Shown in pieces: positions 27,201 to 39,200 of a stretch of DNA of 64,000 bases (the first letter of the stretch is position 1; each line of letters begins with the position of its first letter). Position numbers and translations under genes: made by a program. Source of the stretch: Varroa destructor (Eukaryota; Arthropoda; Arachnida; Mesostigmata; Varroidae); NCBI RefSeq assembly GCF_002443255.2, contig NW_019211455.1:9333959-9397958 (forward strand). Direction: 5' to 3'. Under the pieces are notes generated by a model. The model was given only the letters and a program-made list of their open reading frames with translations. It ran no database searches and was not told where the DNA came from.

Positions 27201-30200
27201 CATCCTCTTTATCTGTGGTAAGTACTCCCTTGGTTTATATAGGCCCAAATGGTATCTCACACACGCGGGTTGCCATCCAAGATTCAAACTATCATATAAA
27301 TAAACTATCATATCGCGCTAGTCACGTATGTAATGTTTGCCACTACATACATGATTGACTCAGCCCGCAACGTGCATTACGTTATGTTAATATTCGTTCG
27401 ATAACAAAGGTTGTTGTTACATACATCAGGTCGACCTATAATATGCGGGTTTTAGCCAGACGCCAGCGATCACACTCCATTGGTAATTAAAGTGTGACGT
27501 TCTTATGCATATATAAGTTTTTTCTGAAAAACTCACCTTATTTTTGCAGATCCGATACCTGAGAGATTTCGCCGGACAGGCACGGCAGACCTCTAAACAG
27601 GCTCATGCTTTTTCATGCAGCTCAATTTTTCAATATGATGAGGCTGCAGTGTCAGAAAACAAGTACAGATGGTTTTCACTTGATTTTTATAGAAATTAAA
27701 GCCACATCTGGAAGGACGAGAAGAGAGAAAGTTCCGTTTTTAGTGGAGATCCTAGAAAGACGTCAAAAATATCATGTTGCTCAGTATGAAACGTGACAAA
27801 CATTACTATCATGATTCAAAATGAAAAATTTTGGACTCAAAAATGGGTCTCGTGGAAGACTCTTTGCGAAGATAAGTAACAAAGAGTAAAGCGACCCATT
27901 TAAAAGTGCGCCGATGTTAACGCGCAGATTTGGTGTACATAACGATACTACATGCGTTAACCATCCAAATTGATAAGGAAGAAATACTCGACAAATGAGT
28001 GCCGCATGATTTGAGCGATAATCAAAAACGGAAACGTATGAACGTTTGCTCCTCTTCGCCTTTACAACGGTGACCCATGATTTTGATAAAAAAAAATGAA
28101 TCGTTTATGATAATCGCAGGCGGTCACATCACAAGGTAGGTACAACTGAACTGACAGTATATTACTATAGAGCGAATATACAGTTGCAGTAGACCCGTTC
28201 GGTGGTCTAGAACAGGTGTTATCCAAAACAGCTTCATGGAACCTGATTCGTCGAAGTGTACGGGTAACAAATGGAGTAAATTATGAGAGGACTCCGTATC
28301 AAGCAGCTAAGATTAGCGAGAAGAGGTAAACCACTTCCGTTGGGCGACAATACTGGACCTCACATCGCAAGAACCACGGTAGCAAATATACAGGAGCTAC
28401 ACAGCAGTTTTTATTATCCTGCATACTCGCCAGGAACTGCTTCAACAGACTAGCACCATTTTTCTCAGAATCTTGACGATTTGCCAATGTGAAATTTATT
28501 CAAATCTCAACATGATGTTAAAATTGCCTTTCTAGATCTCATACATTTTCGTGCTAGAAACTTCTGTAGCAGCGGGATAAATAAGTTACCATCTAAACAG
28601 CAGAAGGTCTAAGACAGTAACTTTAATTTCAAATAAAAGAACAAAGTTTGTCAAAAAAAGGTTCGAAAAGTTAGAGACCACTATGGACTGAGGACCTGAT
28701 AGATGACCTCTGGGAGTTACTCCATTCACACAAGTCCCGATGAAACGTCCCCATACGTGTGATAGGCAGGGTTCGAGTTGTCGCTATGGCCTGCCGGGTA
28801 TCAAGGGAGAGTTCAGCTGATTAATGACGTAATCCGCTGTACGGCTGTACAGCATGAGGTTGTCGTGTGCGGTCGCCTATGGCAGTCGGCCGGAATACGA
28901 ACAACTGACTACACGCGGTGCATGGGCCTTGCCCCTTCTGCGTTGTTTTGGCGCTGTGCATTTTGCCTGGGTTCCGAAACGCCGCGAGTGTCTAGCACTC
29001 GCTTTTGATTGGGGATGATATTGCCTACACCGAATACTAATGAATTGTTCATTCAGCGGTCACAGAGAAATCAGATAATAAATTAACTTAGCTAGTATAA
29101 TCAGTTAGAAATTACACATTCTCGATGATAATAATTAAATATGTTGCGTTAATTCCTAAATCGAAAATGGCATCCCTTTAAACCTTGCCAGTTGCTGTAA
29201 CGAAGAAGACGCTTAGATAAAAATAAGCCCGTAAATTGAACTTCGTTTTAGTTATTGTAAGCCATTCGTATTCACATACACGCGCTGATATCGGACGGAA
29301 TCATGCGTACCTGATCTTAGTAGACATAAAAATGATTTGTATAAGGTTATCAATGAAAATTCCTGATATGTTACGTTTGTACATTTTCAACAGTATCCGC
29401 TGTATCTCCTATTTCTACGACAAAGCCTGAACGCAGCCCTGAAATTATCACGATTCTCAACGCCATAAAAATTTCCCATTGTCCGCTTTTTTCGCCATAT
29501 TGACTAAAATAGTCCGTCCGATTTCACACATAATAGATCTTGATGGTTACCAAATAAGCTCTACGAATTTAATAGACTACTGCTCTTCGGTTGGCTTGTC
29601 CCGGCCCAATCCTTCCTCTGCATATAACGATCAGAGGGACTCTCAAAGTCTACTTTACGAACACATGCATTCTACCAACTGAAGTTAAATTCTTTCTAAG
29701 CGTAATTGAAGTTACGTGTACGTCTGCGGTGTAGGTCTGTGTATGTGCGGTGACAAGCTACGTGATTTGTAGCGTGCATTAGCTTTTTCGCCGCATTTGA
29801 GAGGAGCAGCTTTTTCTTCAAGTGAGTTCCTGCAACTCACTGACCCTAGCTTTCTTTGGCAAACCCCTCCAGTCGCTGTCAGCCGATCGAAAGCTTTTCC
29901 AACAGATATGTTAGTAACGTCGCCTAGCTCAAAACCGGACGGAAGTGTCGTCGATGTCTTTCGACGTCTTCAAGTCGCCCGGAAAAAAACAGCAATAGAA
30001 AACGGGGAAACCGTCCCGAAACGTGACGGACATTTGCCACCATTATCAAAATACCACCAGTGGAAGTCAGTCGCTTTCTGTTCGGCGTCGACTCCGCTAC
30101 AATGCGACGATGGGCTACTACTGTTGTCCCTTTTGCTGGTTTCACTACCGTAGTTGCTAACGTTGTAGCTTCGATATTTTAGCACACATATGCGTGTGAC

Positions 30201-33200
30201 ACCCTGATTCATTGCTTGCCCCCGATACCGCCCCAATTATTGTCTAATAACCCAAGCCTACTACTATATTGTCTTCACCATGTATCCTTTCAAGAAGAAA
30301 ACATGGTGTATCCCAAACACCAAGCTCTGTGCCGTTGACTTGCTTCTGTTCAAGCGATTCCTAACAGCCACCGGTTCGTCAGAAAGTAGGTAGCAGGTGG
30401 GCCAGAGGGAACCTTCTGGTTGCGTTCCGGATCGCCTAATATCGCAAAAGCATCAACTGCAAAAGCAGGATATGAAAGCAAAAATTCTACTGCCAACAAG
30501 TTCTTCTTTCATGGGCTGTGCTCCCTCTTATCAATCCAGCAGTCATTGTCCTACTCGAGTACAAGAAAGGCGCCCACCTAGCTTGTTCATTCGGTGCCAG
30601 TTCTGTCAGACGGTCGGTCAACTTAATTCTTTGATAGCTAGCCGCATTACGTCTTTCCCTTTCTCTCTGCACCTTTGTATGTCCTGTTCCTAGTGTTGTC
30701 TCATAAGCAGCAGTTCCAATTCGAACGTTCCGGTCAAAGTGACCAGGTGATTCTCTTTACCGATAGGGGTCTTGTCGCGTTTTGATCGCTCGGTAGTTCT
30801 GACTTTCTCTTTATTATTCCCTTTGTGTGTCTTTTTCTATTATTTTGTTCAGTCAGAGTTATGATGACATATCACAAAGCGAAATCCCTGCTTCGTCTAG
30901 TTGTCTCTTCTTCGTTGCTCCGCTAACAGGCTGCAAGCTCACTTAACAAAGCTCCTAATTTAAGATGTCAACATCATTACCTCTTTGACGGCTGGGCCGC
31001 ACTTGTTCCCGCTCTACTTGCTATGCCCCTGCTGTTATGTGAGGTTTCATGCGTAAACGTAGCTATGGCCTTATTTCGCCGTAGTCATCTTTGGTTACCA
31101 GCAGACAAATCTGCCAACAATAGGCGGACGGCAGATTACATAGCTGATTAGCATACGTGAGTGATGGCCGGGCAGCCATCAGTATAGTGGTCAATCGCAT
31201 CAGTATTTTTAATTATAACGCAAACTAGTTTCCCGTCACCGTCATTCAGCATGTAGGCGAGGAGCGGTTGCGGTCCAAAAGGGGCTAAGTAGAAAAAGCT
31301 GCTGGCTATTGAACGGTTTAGTTGTATTCGTAGCCAGTATGCTATTGTGCCTACTGCCTATCAGTGCCTACTGAGTGATCTTTATGGAATTGCGTATGGA
31401 TGTGTGCGAAACGGGCTGCTTGGGGTAACGTTTTTTACTGCTCCAGACATACTGGGTATCTATCTGTCCGTCCTATTATATTATCGAGGAAGACCGCAGA
31501 TCGAGAATATAAAGAGTGAAGAGATCTAGTTCGTAAGAGCTGGGCGCATTAGCTTGTCCAACTGGCTAATCAATAAGAACCTTGGCCAAATGCAGTGTTA
31601 TAACAGTGATGATAATTATATACCGCGTATTCCCCGTTTGCGGGAGCAAAGGGAAGCGAGGGCATGTGTTCAAAACGGAACGATCGACTTTCAGCCTCGA
31701 GCTATAATAGCCAATTGAAAGAGTTTCTCTGTAAAATATCTAAGGGATGCAACGGTCTACTAACAGCTGAACGGATCGCAGCGTACAACATAGGACTGAC
31801 GAAAAACAAGTGACTGCGATATGAGCAGGTATGCCATTGCAAGCAACCGGTCGAGTATAGTTACAGGTGGCTGGGAAAAACATCACCTTTTTTTTTACAA
31901 TACTTGTACAATTTCCCTGAACCGATACAATTTAATTAATTTCTTAGTAGTACTATTATATTTAGTTGTTATTGTATGGTATACCAGTTCCAAATGAGAG
32001 CTTCGTTCATCACGAAGTGTCGCTAAATGTACCTATATAGAATTAGGATTGTCTATCGAATAGGCCTGTCGAGATACAAGTCTCAACCAAAGTCCCAGAG
32101 GCAAAGTTCGCCTCCTATCAGACTCGCAGATCTCGGTGAACTTGTTAGTTGAAGCTCCTGCGCAGACTTCGTATCTACTAATAACTTTAAATTGCTGTCC
32201 CAATATACATATTTTCTGATATACATGCACACTTTTTGCTACACCTCGTTTTTTTTAGAGGATTTTCAACCGAAAAACTTCAAATAAACTGATGCACATC
32301 GCTGTTGTGCCCTGGAGCTATCCAGCGTTCCCAACTAGTCTATCGTCTTGCTATTAATGTGAGCCATGAACATGTAAGCTCTTAACTAGCGACTCATCTA
32401 CTAAACGAACTTCAATAGGTTACTTTCATACCTGATTTGACGACGATTTCTGTATTAAACCATAGAGGCAGCCTATTACCCTCTGTCGTCGCAATTTGAG
32501 TTGATGTTCTCCTACAAGACCGTAATATTCGGTAAAAGATGAAACGAGCGGAGGCACCCGATATTACCCCATACATTTGGCTTTATTGACATAACCATAA
32601 TATTCGACGGCTTCAACGTGAAGGCGACAAAACTCAGATATAAGGCAGTAGTCAGTCCTTTTGTTTCTGTTAATTGGATCGCCTATTGTCGATTACAGTC
32701 AAGAAGTCTGTCTATATAGTGGTAATGATTTTGCTGTAAGTGTAACAGATGTTGTAAAAGCACTTTTCGTAACAACAAGAATAGTCATCAGTTAGACTAT
32801 CTAAAACAATGCTACAAAGCCTTGACTTCGAAAATGAATTAAGATGACTCAATATTGGCTGTTTTTCTTAAATTACGTAAATAGTTGCACCACAAATTGA
32901 AGTTAGATAAGATCAAGACAGGTGTTAGATGGATTTATTTGCAGGCATAAGTTACAGTATGGGACTGTTGAGATGGTTGACCGGTCTGTCACAATCAAGA
33001 GGTCTGTTGGGAACTTTATAACTCAGTCTGAAGATATATGATAAATAAACAAATACACACAATTAAAAAAAAATAAGTTACTCTATGCGTCCGAGAGAAG
33101 TCAAAGATACATATGCAGATAGGACCCTTACGTTGGCGTAAGGGTCGTACATTATTCAGGATCACCCTAGATGCACGTGGCCGAGCAAACGCTGCGTATG

Positions 33201-36200
33201 TACAGGTAAACGTATTCTTGCATTGGCGACACACTTCCATTAGTTACTCGTCTTCTGGCCGTTACCTAGGAATTATGACGGAATTATTAACGACCTATAA
33301 ATTCAATCCAATGTGGTTATGGTTTTTTCTCACCTGCTAAAACATCACAAGTGAGTGCTTTTCGTAGCTTAGAAGCAGTAATATTTAGGCCATTGAAGCA
33401 GCTCAAATTCAAATATAAACTGCTGCTTTCCTCCCTGTCCTCACTGTAAGCCCAGCCTTTTTTTTTAATCAGTATATAATTACTCTCTTTCCCGCCCTGT
33501 TAGTTGAACAAATATCATTGTCGACACACGACGCCCAGTATTGACAAAGTTGTTCACAGGGCTGTACGTATAGTAACTTTCTTGGCGGAAACGTTGCCTT
33601 ACTTTTTGGTATCAACTCTCAACCGTTGGTAAGCAGTTGGTTCAGTAACTCTGAGCAGCATCGGCCATTCTGTTCAAGCTCAGATCGATGGCGACCGATA
33701 GAACTCCCAGTTCACAGTGTACTCTTGATAGAAACTTCACCAGTTTATATGTCACGCCTGGGAACATGTTCAGCAGACCCAACATAGTGCTCTAGATCGT
33801 AGTTTTTTTGCCTGATGGAAAGACGAGTAAATCTATCGCGTTAAAGTTGTGTGACGCCAGGCCTGTACTGCCCACCTAGTTGTTATTATCTAAAATTATG
33901 TAGGTTCATAATCATTGATTAAGTCGAGACAGCTTGTTTAATTGTCAAGTTGTACCGTGTGCAAGATCGGAAAGAGTACATCAGTCAGAGAATGTGCAAT
34001 ACATCCTTTATATATATATATTGTCGCGGGATCCTTTTTATCCGCCTGTCTTATAGTGTATTTCAATAGCAGGGACCGACCCCAGTAAGCTCTTTGACGA
34101 TTCAGAAGTTCAGCTGCTTAAGCCACAATAGCATCAGTATGGCAGGTCGATATGTGCACATATGACTATTGTATTGACAATTGTTCATATTTGTGGTGAC
34201 AGCCCATAATAATTACAACGCTGATAAAAAAGCAACTGCAACATCGTAGATAAAGAAACAGGAGGTTCTCTAGAAATAACGCCCTTACGTTATGCTAGGT
34301 GATACGTTGGAAGAGCACTTAGGATCCCGGCTGCATCCCTAGATGCCACAAGTGCCGTTTTATTATTGCTAAATAAATTTACATTAGCTCCTAGTCACGA
34401 ATTCACGTTAGGCTTGCAATTGTTCACGATACCCGCTTTTGCTGTACTCCACCATTCAGGTAATTATATTCTTCTCAACGTCTTCTTGGCCATTGCTGTG
34501 GACAACTTGGCAGACGCAGAGTCACTTACGACCATCGAAAAAGAAGAAGACGAAGAAGAAGACGGAGCTCAGGACGGCAATCCCCTAAATCCACCGAACG
34601 ACAATACTTCCTCGCCCTGCAGGCAAGCGTTTGGACTTTTTCACGGCAACACATTTTTTATCCACTCATTATACGGAAGGATTGCCCTCTGTAAGCAAAA
34701 GACCCTTTGATAACTTTTATCTTGTTCATCTCGAGATTAATCAAACTGTTGAAGATGAGCAATTCGAAATCGTAATATGCAGCCGTGGTAAAATGTAGTT
34801 GCCTAAGACCGGGGTGGAAAATTGGAATTAAAAAGAAGCCTTTTCCTCCAACTCTTGCAATAATATTGGAACAGCTATAGATATATATTTTAATATATAT
34901 GAATATGAAGATATATACGAATAAGACACTTAACAAATATTTTTAGTTAGGGTATTTACTGAATCCGCTGGATAACAACTGCACTAAGCATTTCAGTTCA
35001 TTTCCACGTACCGCATTTTCGGAACCCAGGTCACGCACATACTAATGCTATACTCGTAATCAGTAGCTGGAAATTTTTTTATCGTACTTAGTCAGCTGCC
35101 AAGTAAAAAAAAGTACTATTACATAGTTAAAATAATTTTTACATTGCACTTAAACTTATTAAGTGCCTTTTGTTAGACGCGATCAAAGGGCGTACAACTT
35201 TCTATACCACTGGAAGGGTGTATTATCAATAAAGCAATGATACAGCTTAACTGCGTGCTCTCCAGCAAGTATGCCATAAACACAAGGGCTCGACTAGAAA
35301 CGACTGTTTACTAGCTGCGCACAAATCCACCGGTTACCTTTCGCGACAAACCGAGACTCATTGGCGTATATAGTTGCGGAATGCGACGAATATAGGAATT
35401 TCCAAATACAGAAATTTAGACTATAGTAACCCAAATATTAGATAAAACATGACAAAAGAATGAAGATGATGCTCAACATGAGCTTGTAGAGGTTCGCCAT
35501 ATCTTCGTTACGTACATTAGCAGTTGGACATGAAAAGTCAAAGGAATCAAAAACGGCGCGTACGAAAGCTTTACGTATACCAACGTTTGTATTTTTCTTT
35601 CTGCTTTTTATAACCGTCAGAGGGTCAGCGTCGGGCGAAGGATCCGGCAAAAAAGTTCGAATTCAAGAAGACGTCGGTGCGGATGCTCTCGAAGATGACA
35701 AATCCAACATGGATCACGGTGAGTTGAAAAAAGCTACGGAAACGTGCTCGGTACCAATAACAAACTGCGTTATTTCTGCGAGATGCATCTGAAAAAAGGC
35801 TGAGGCTTTGGTGTTGCCAAATTGAAAATTAATATAGGCAAAGGGCTCACCGCTTGTGTGGCCTACACGGCATTCGCGCTTTGCAAGAAAGGATACTAAG
35901 GACATATTGCTCTTTTTTTTGAATGACGAATCAAACATTTGAAAAATGATTAATTAGTTAATAAAAAACAATCAATTCATCATCCCCTTGTCATTCCGTT
36001 AAATCGATATGAACTGTAAATTAATATGCGGTTGAGTAGCGTACGCTTCCAAACTCGAACAATTCCTACCACGTTTTATTTGGACTTAAATCAGTGCACT
36101 CAAGATAAACGTTCTATAGGACATCTTCACCTGTAGCTAATGGCGATAGAAGAAAGCTCACGTGATATAATTTATACATGAAAGCCCTTTACTGTACTGT

Positions 36201-39200
36201 GCGTTCGAAAGAAACCCTGCGTGGCCTATTGGTTGCGCTATATGGAACGTCGCCGCGTACTTAATTCGTTAGTCTTAATTACGACCGGCAACTTGTAGCT
36301 GGCCTTTCTCGGAATAACCGCTTTCCACAGGTGAACTTTTTCTACATTATATATGATAGATTTCCCTTTGTATACATTGTTGATTTGTCAGTGTTTTTTT
36401 TTTTTATTGATTTTTACGCACTTGTGCTTTGTCACTGTCTTTCCAGCGGTTCTCGCCTTCTGGCGCCTTACCCATGCATACATTATTGCATACAGTAATT
36501 AGGAGCCATCACGGGTCCTCACCAGCGCGTACACGTTGAGTAGGGAGCCTCTCTCTGCCAATGATGCGATTCAGATCAGGCTGTTCAACATCGGCTAGTC
36601 GATAATAATAGAATACGTTGAGTGGAAACCGCTAGCGTTTTTGCGTCGTATGCGCGACAGTCCGAAGCAAGATGAAGCGATGCTCCTCGGGGTCGACTAT
36701 ACCGACAAAGGGGCAATTTAGGTTTTTTGCGGAGCTTCTCGCCATGCTATTACTAAAATGCTAATTCCATATAAATACGATCAGGATATTATGTAACTGA
36801 ACCAATAAAAGTCCGTCGGAGGTATCTCAGTAACAAGACCCAGCCGGGTGAGCGTAATTACCATGTATTCTTTTGATATACGTATATCAATTATATAATT
36901 ATTAATATTCCAGCGAGTCTAACGAGAAACAGGGACGAGTAACACGGTGATGACTGTGTGACCTTGATCTTGAACATCTGTAGTAATATCACAAAAATCA
37001 GCTCTGAAACATAGCCTAAGGAAACAAGGTCTAACCTTGAGAATCAGACAGATACCGTAACAGTAAAGTCTAACATTAGTCCAACAAAACAAAACAAGGA
37101 TATGTATTGTAGACTGAAAATCGTTTATCATTAGAGCAATTGTAGACACAGATATCGACGTATACCGTACGGTAGATCGCTGTATTGGGCCATACATATA
37201 TATTCTCAGCGATGCTATTGCTAATTTCGTGTCTGAATTCAGTCACAACGATCCACAAATACGCAGAGTTTGGGACGCTTGACACATGAGGAAAATCGTA
37301 CAATTTAACCGAACTCGCTTGCCCTGTTTGTATTTGGCTCATAGTTTTGGATTACGGCCATCCGTTCTACTTTACCGTTACTTTTGCTTTTTCTTTTTTG
37401 TCAATTTTTCCAGTGGTCTAGTTCTTCAAATGGCATTCAGGCCTATTAAAAGTTGACAGCAATGCCAGGAAGGTTCGTTATATCGGACTCAACTAGTGTC
37501 TTTAATACCTGGGTCGCCTTTTGGTTATTCCTTCCACGACGCAATGCTTTACAAAGCTGAAATTATAAGCGATAACGGGATCTCAAACCCAATAACAAAT
37601 CACCTAGGACAAGTACATATTACACACTTTGCGCACAGAAACGTTGTCGAGACGCACAGTTCCTTGGTTGTCTCAACGCTGTTAACGGTGACCGTCTTCA
37701 TATGAAGGGCACAATGTTCCGTATTTATTTAGCATTTCTGGCTCAATGGCATCCTGTTCGTTTTATCTGTATACAGCATGTTCCTCAGCAGGAAGAGCCG
37801 CTGTTCCTCGAGGCCAGTCCATTTCGGAATCGAGCCACTATCCGTGTTTTACTGTTCGCGGTGACTGTAGTAACTAATGCTGCCTGATTAGATCATCGTG
37901 ACTTTTGAAAACAGTAGCAATCGGTCAGGTACGATTATCCTGCTTGGGAATAGGCGTAGGCTGGCAGGACAAGCCGATCGAATATGGCCTTTTATTTCTA
38001 AGCGTATCACTAAACAATAGATGGGAAATGGAAGATATCCGATTTACAGGAGGAGCGTTGAAACTAGGGGTTAGACCGAACTCCAATTAGTATGCTAATT
38101 TTCACGACCCTGTTACGCCTCCTCAAGATGGTTGCCATTCTCGAGATTCCCTTGGGCAGCACATGGCATAGGTTTCACAATAACAATAAGCGTAGTAGTA
38201 ACAGAAAAAATGCAGAGAATTCCTACAGCATCATTAACCGATTAAAAAAGAGATCACAATTCATGTACATAGCTAGATTAATACTGACGAGTCAGGGCGT
38301 GCTTAATTTCTACGAATACAGAATGAATCATTTGTTGTGTGCCTCAAAATGCGCTACCAAATGTTCGCGTGATGAACGAAGTGAAGATACTATCATAGCA
38401 ACGTCTAGTGTACTACCGGTGCTTAAACAACGAAGGTCTAATGGATCACTCATTGTTTATTGCCGTTGCTGCCTTCTGCCACTGAAGTTTGTCCGGCCAC
38501 AATGCTGTTTATCTCTGTCGTCTGCTACATTAGTCACTTTCGATCATTTTGCATTCGGGTTGCTGTTTCAGGAGACGGCGAATGTTCGGACCCCGAAGAA
38601 GAAATTGAGGAAGGCGAAGGCGAAGACGACGAAGTGGGTTTGGACGGCGAAGAAGGGGATGAAGACGCCGGTGAGATGGACGAAGAGGAAATTGGTGACG
38701 AAGAACAGGAACCGACGACAGGCGCAAGACCGCGTCGAATGTCCGAACTACAACCACCTAGCAAGGTAAATACGAATGACACGATGAACGAAAGGTGTTA
38801 GAACTGGCCGATAAGGTAAAACCACCCGGTCAGGACGCTGCACCATCCTTGTAGTAGCTGGACAGACGGCAAAAGGTAATGATATGTAACAAAGAACAAG
38901 AAAAAGAAAAAAGGAAATGCGGAGGACAAAACGAGAAATGGTCTATCATTTTATTGAGTGACCAACATTTTGTTGTTTATATTGTTCATTGGAGCCAGAT
39001 GTATGCCTTTATGCCGTGTATCGATAGGTTCATCAGGGCACTATTCACAGTGTGTCGGGTATGCATATAAAAATGACAGTAATATCATTATTTTTCCTTT
39101 ACTATACAACTGTACAATCTAGTGTTGTTCGGAGTATAAAAAAAATGATTATCAAGCAATTATTTGCTACCACCTTTCTAACAGACCCAATTTAACGGAA

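Larger units (their letters stand above)
27218..34459 (+). other. Intron within IIS6, 7.2 kb, with mariner relic
   Basis: Donor GTAAGT, acceptor ATTCAG. It contains a decayed mariner transposase at about 27926-28612 and a perfect 10-bp hairpin at 33123-33146. Open stretches at 28778-29008, 29797-30153 and 30397-30693 have no recognised motif. Confidence 0.88.

Noticed and set aside
28299..28487. Minus-strand open stretch of 62 codons
   Set aside because: It is the antisense of the mariner relic.
28760..28850. tRNA-like GGTTCGA motif
   Set aside because: No matching acceptor stem or anticodon arm could be folded around it.
29797..30153. 118-codon open stretch in the 7.2-kb intron
   Set aside because: No recognised domain, and similar-length open stretches occur on the opposite strand.
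38092..38769. 225-codon open stretch on the + strand
   Set aside because: It overlaps the acidic loop exon in another frame and is open there because of GAA/GAC repetition. The start has no supporting motif.
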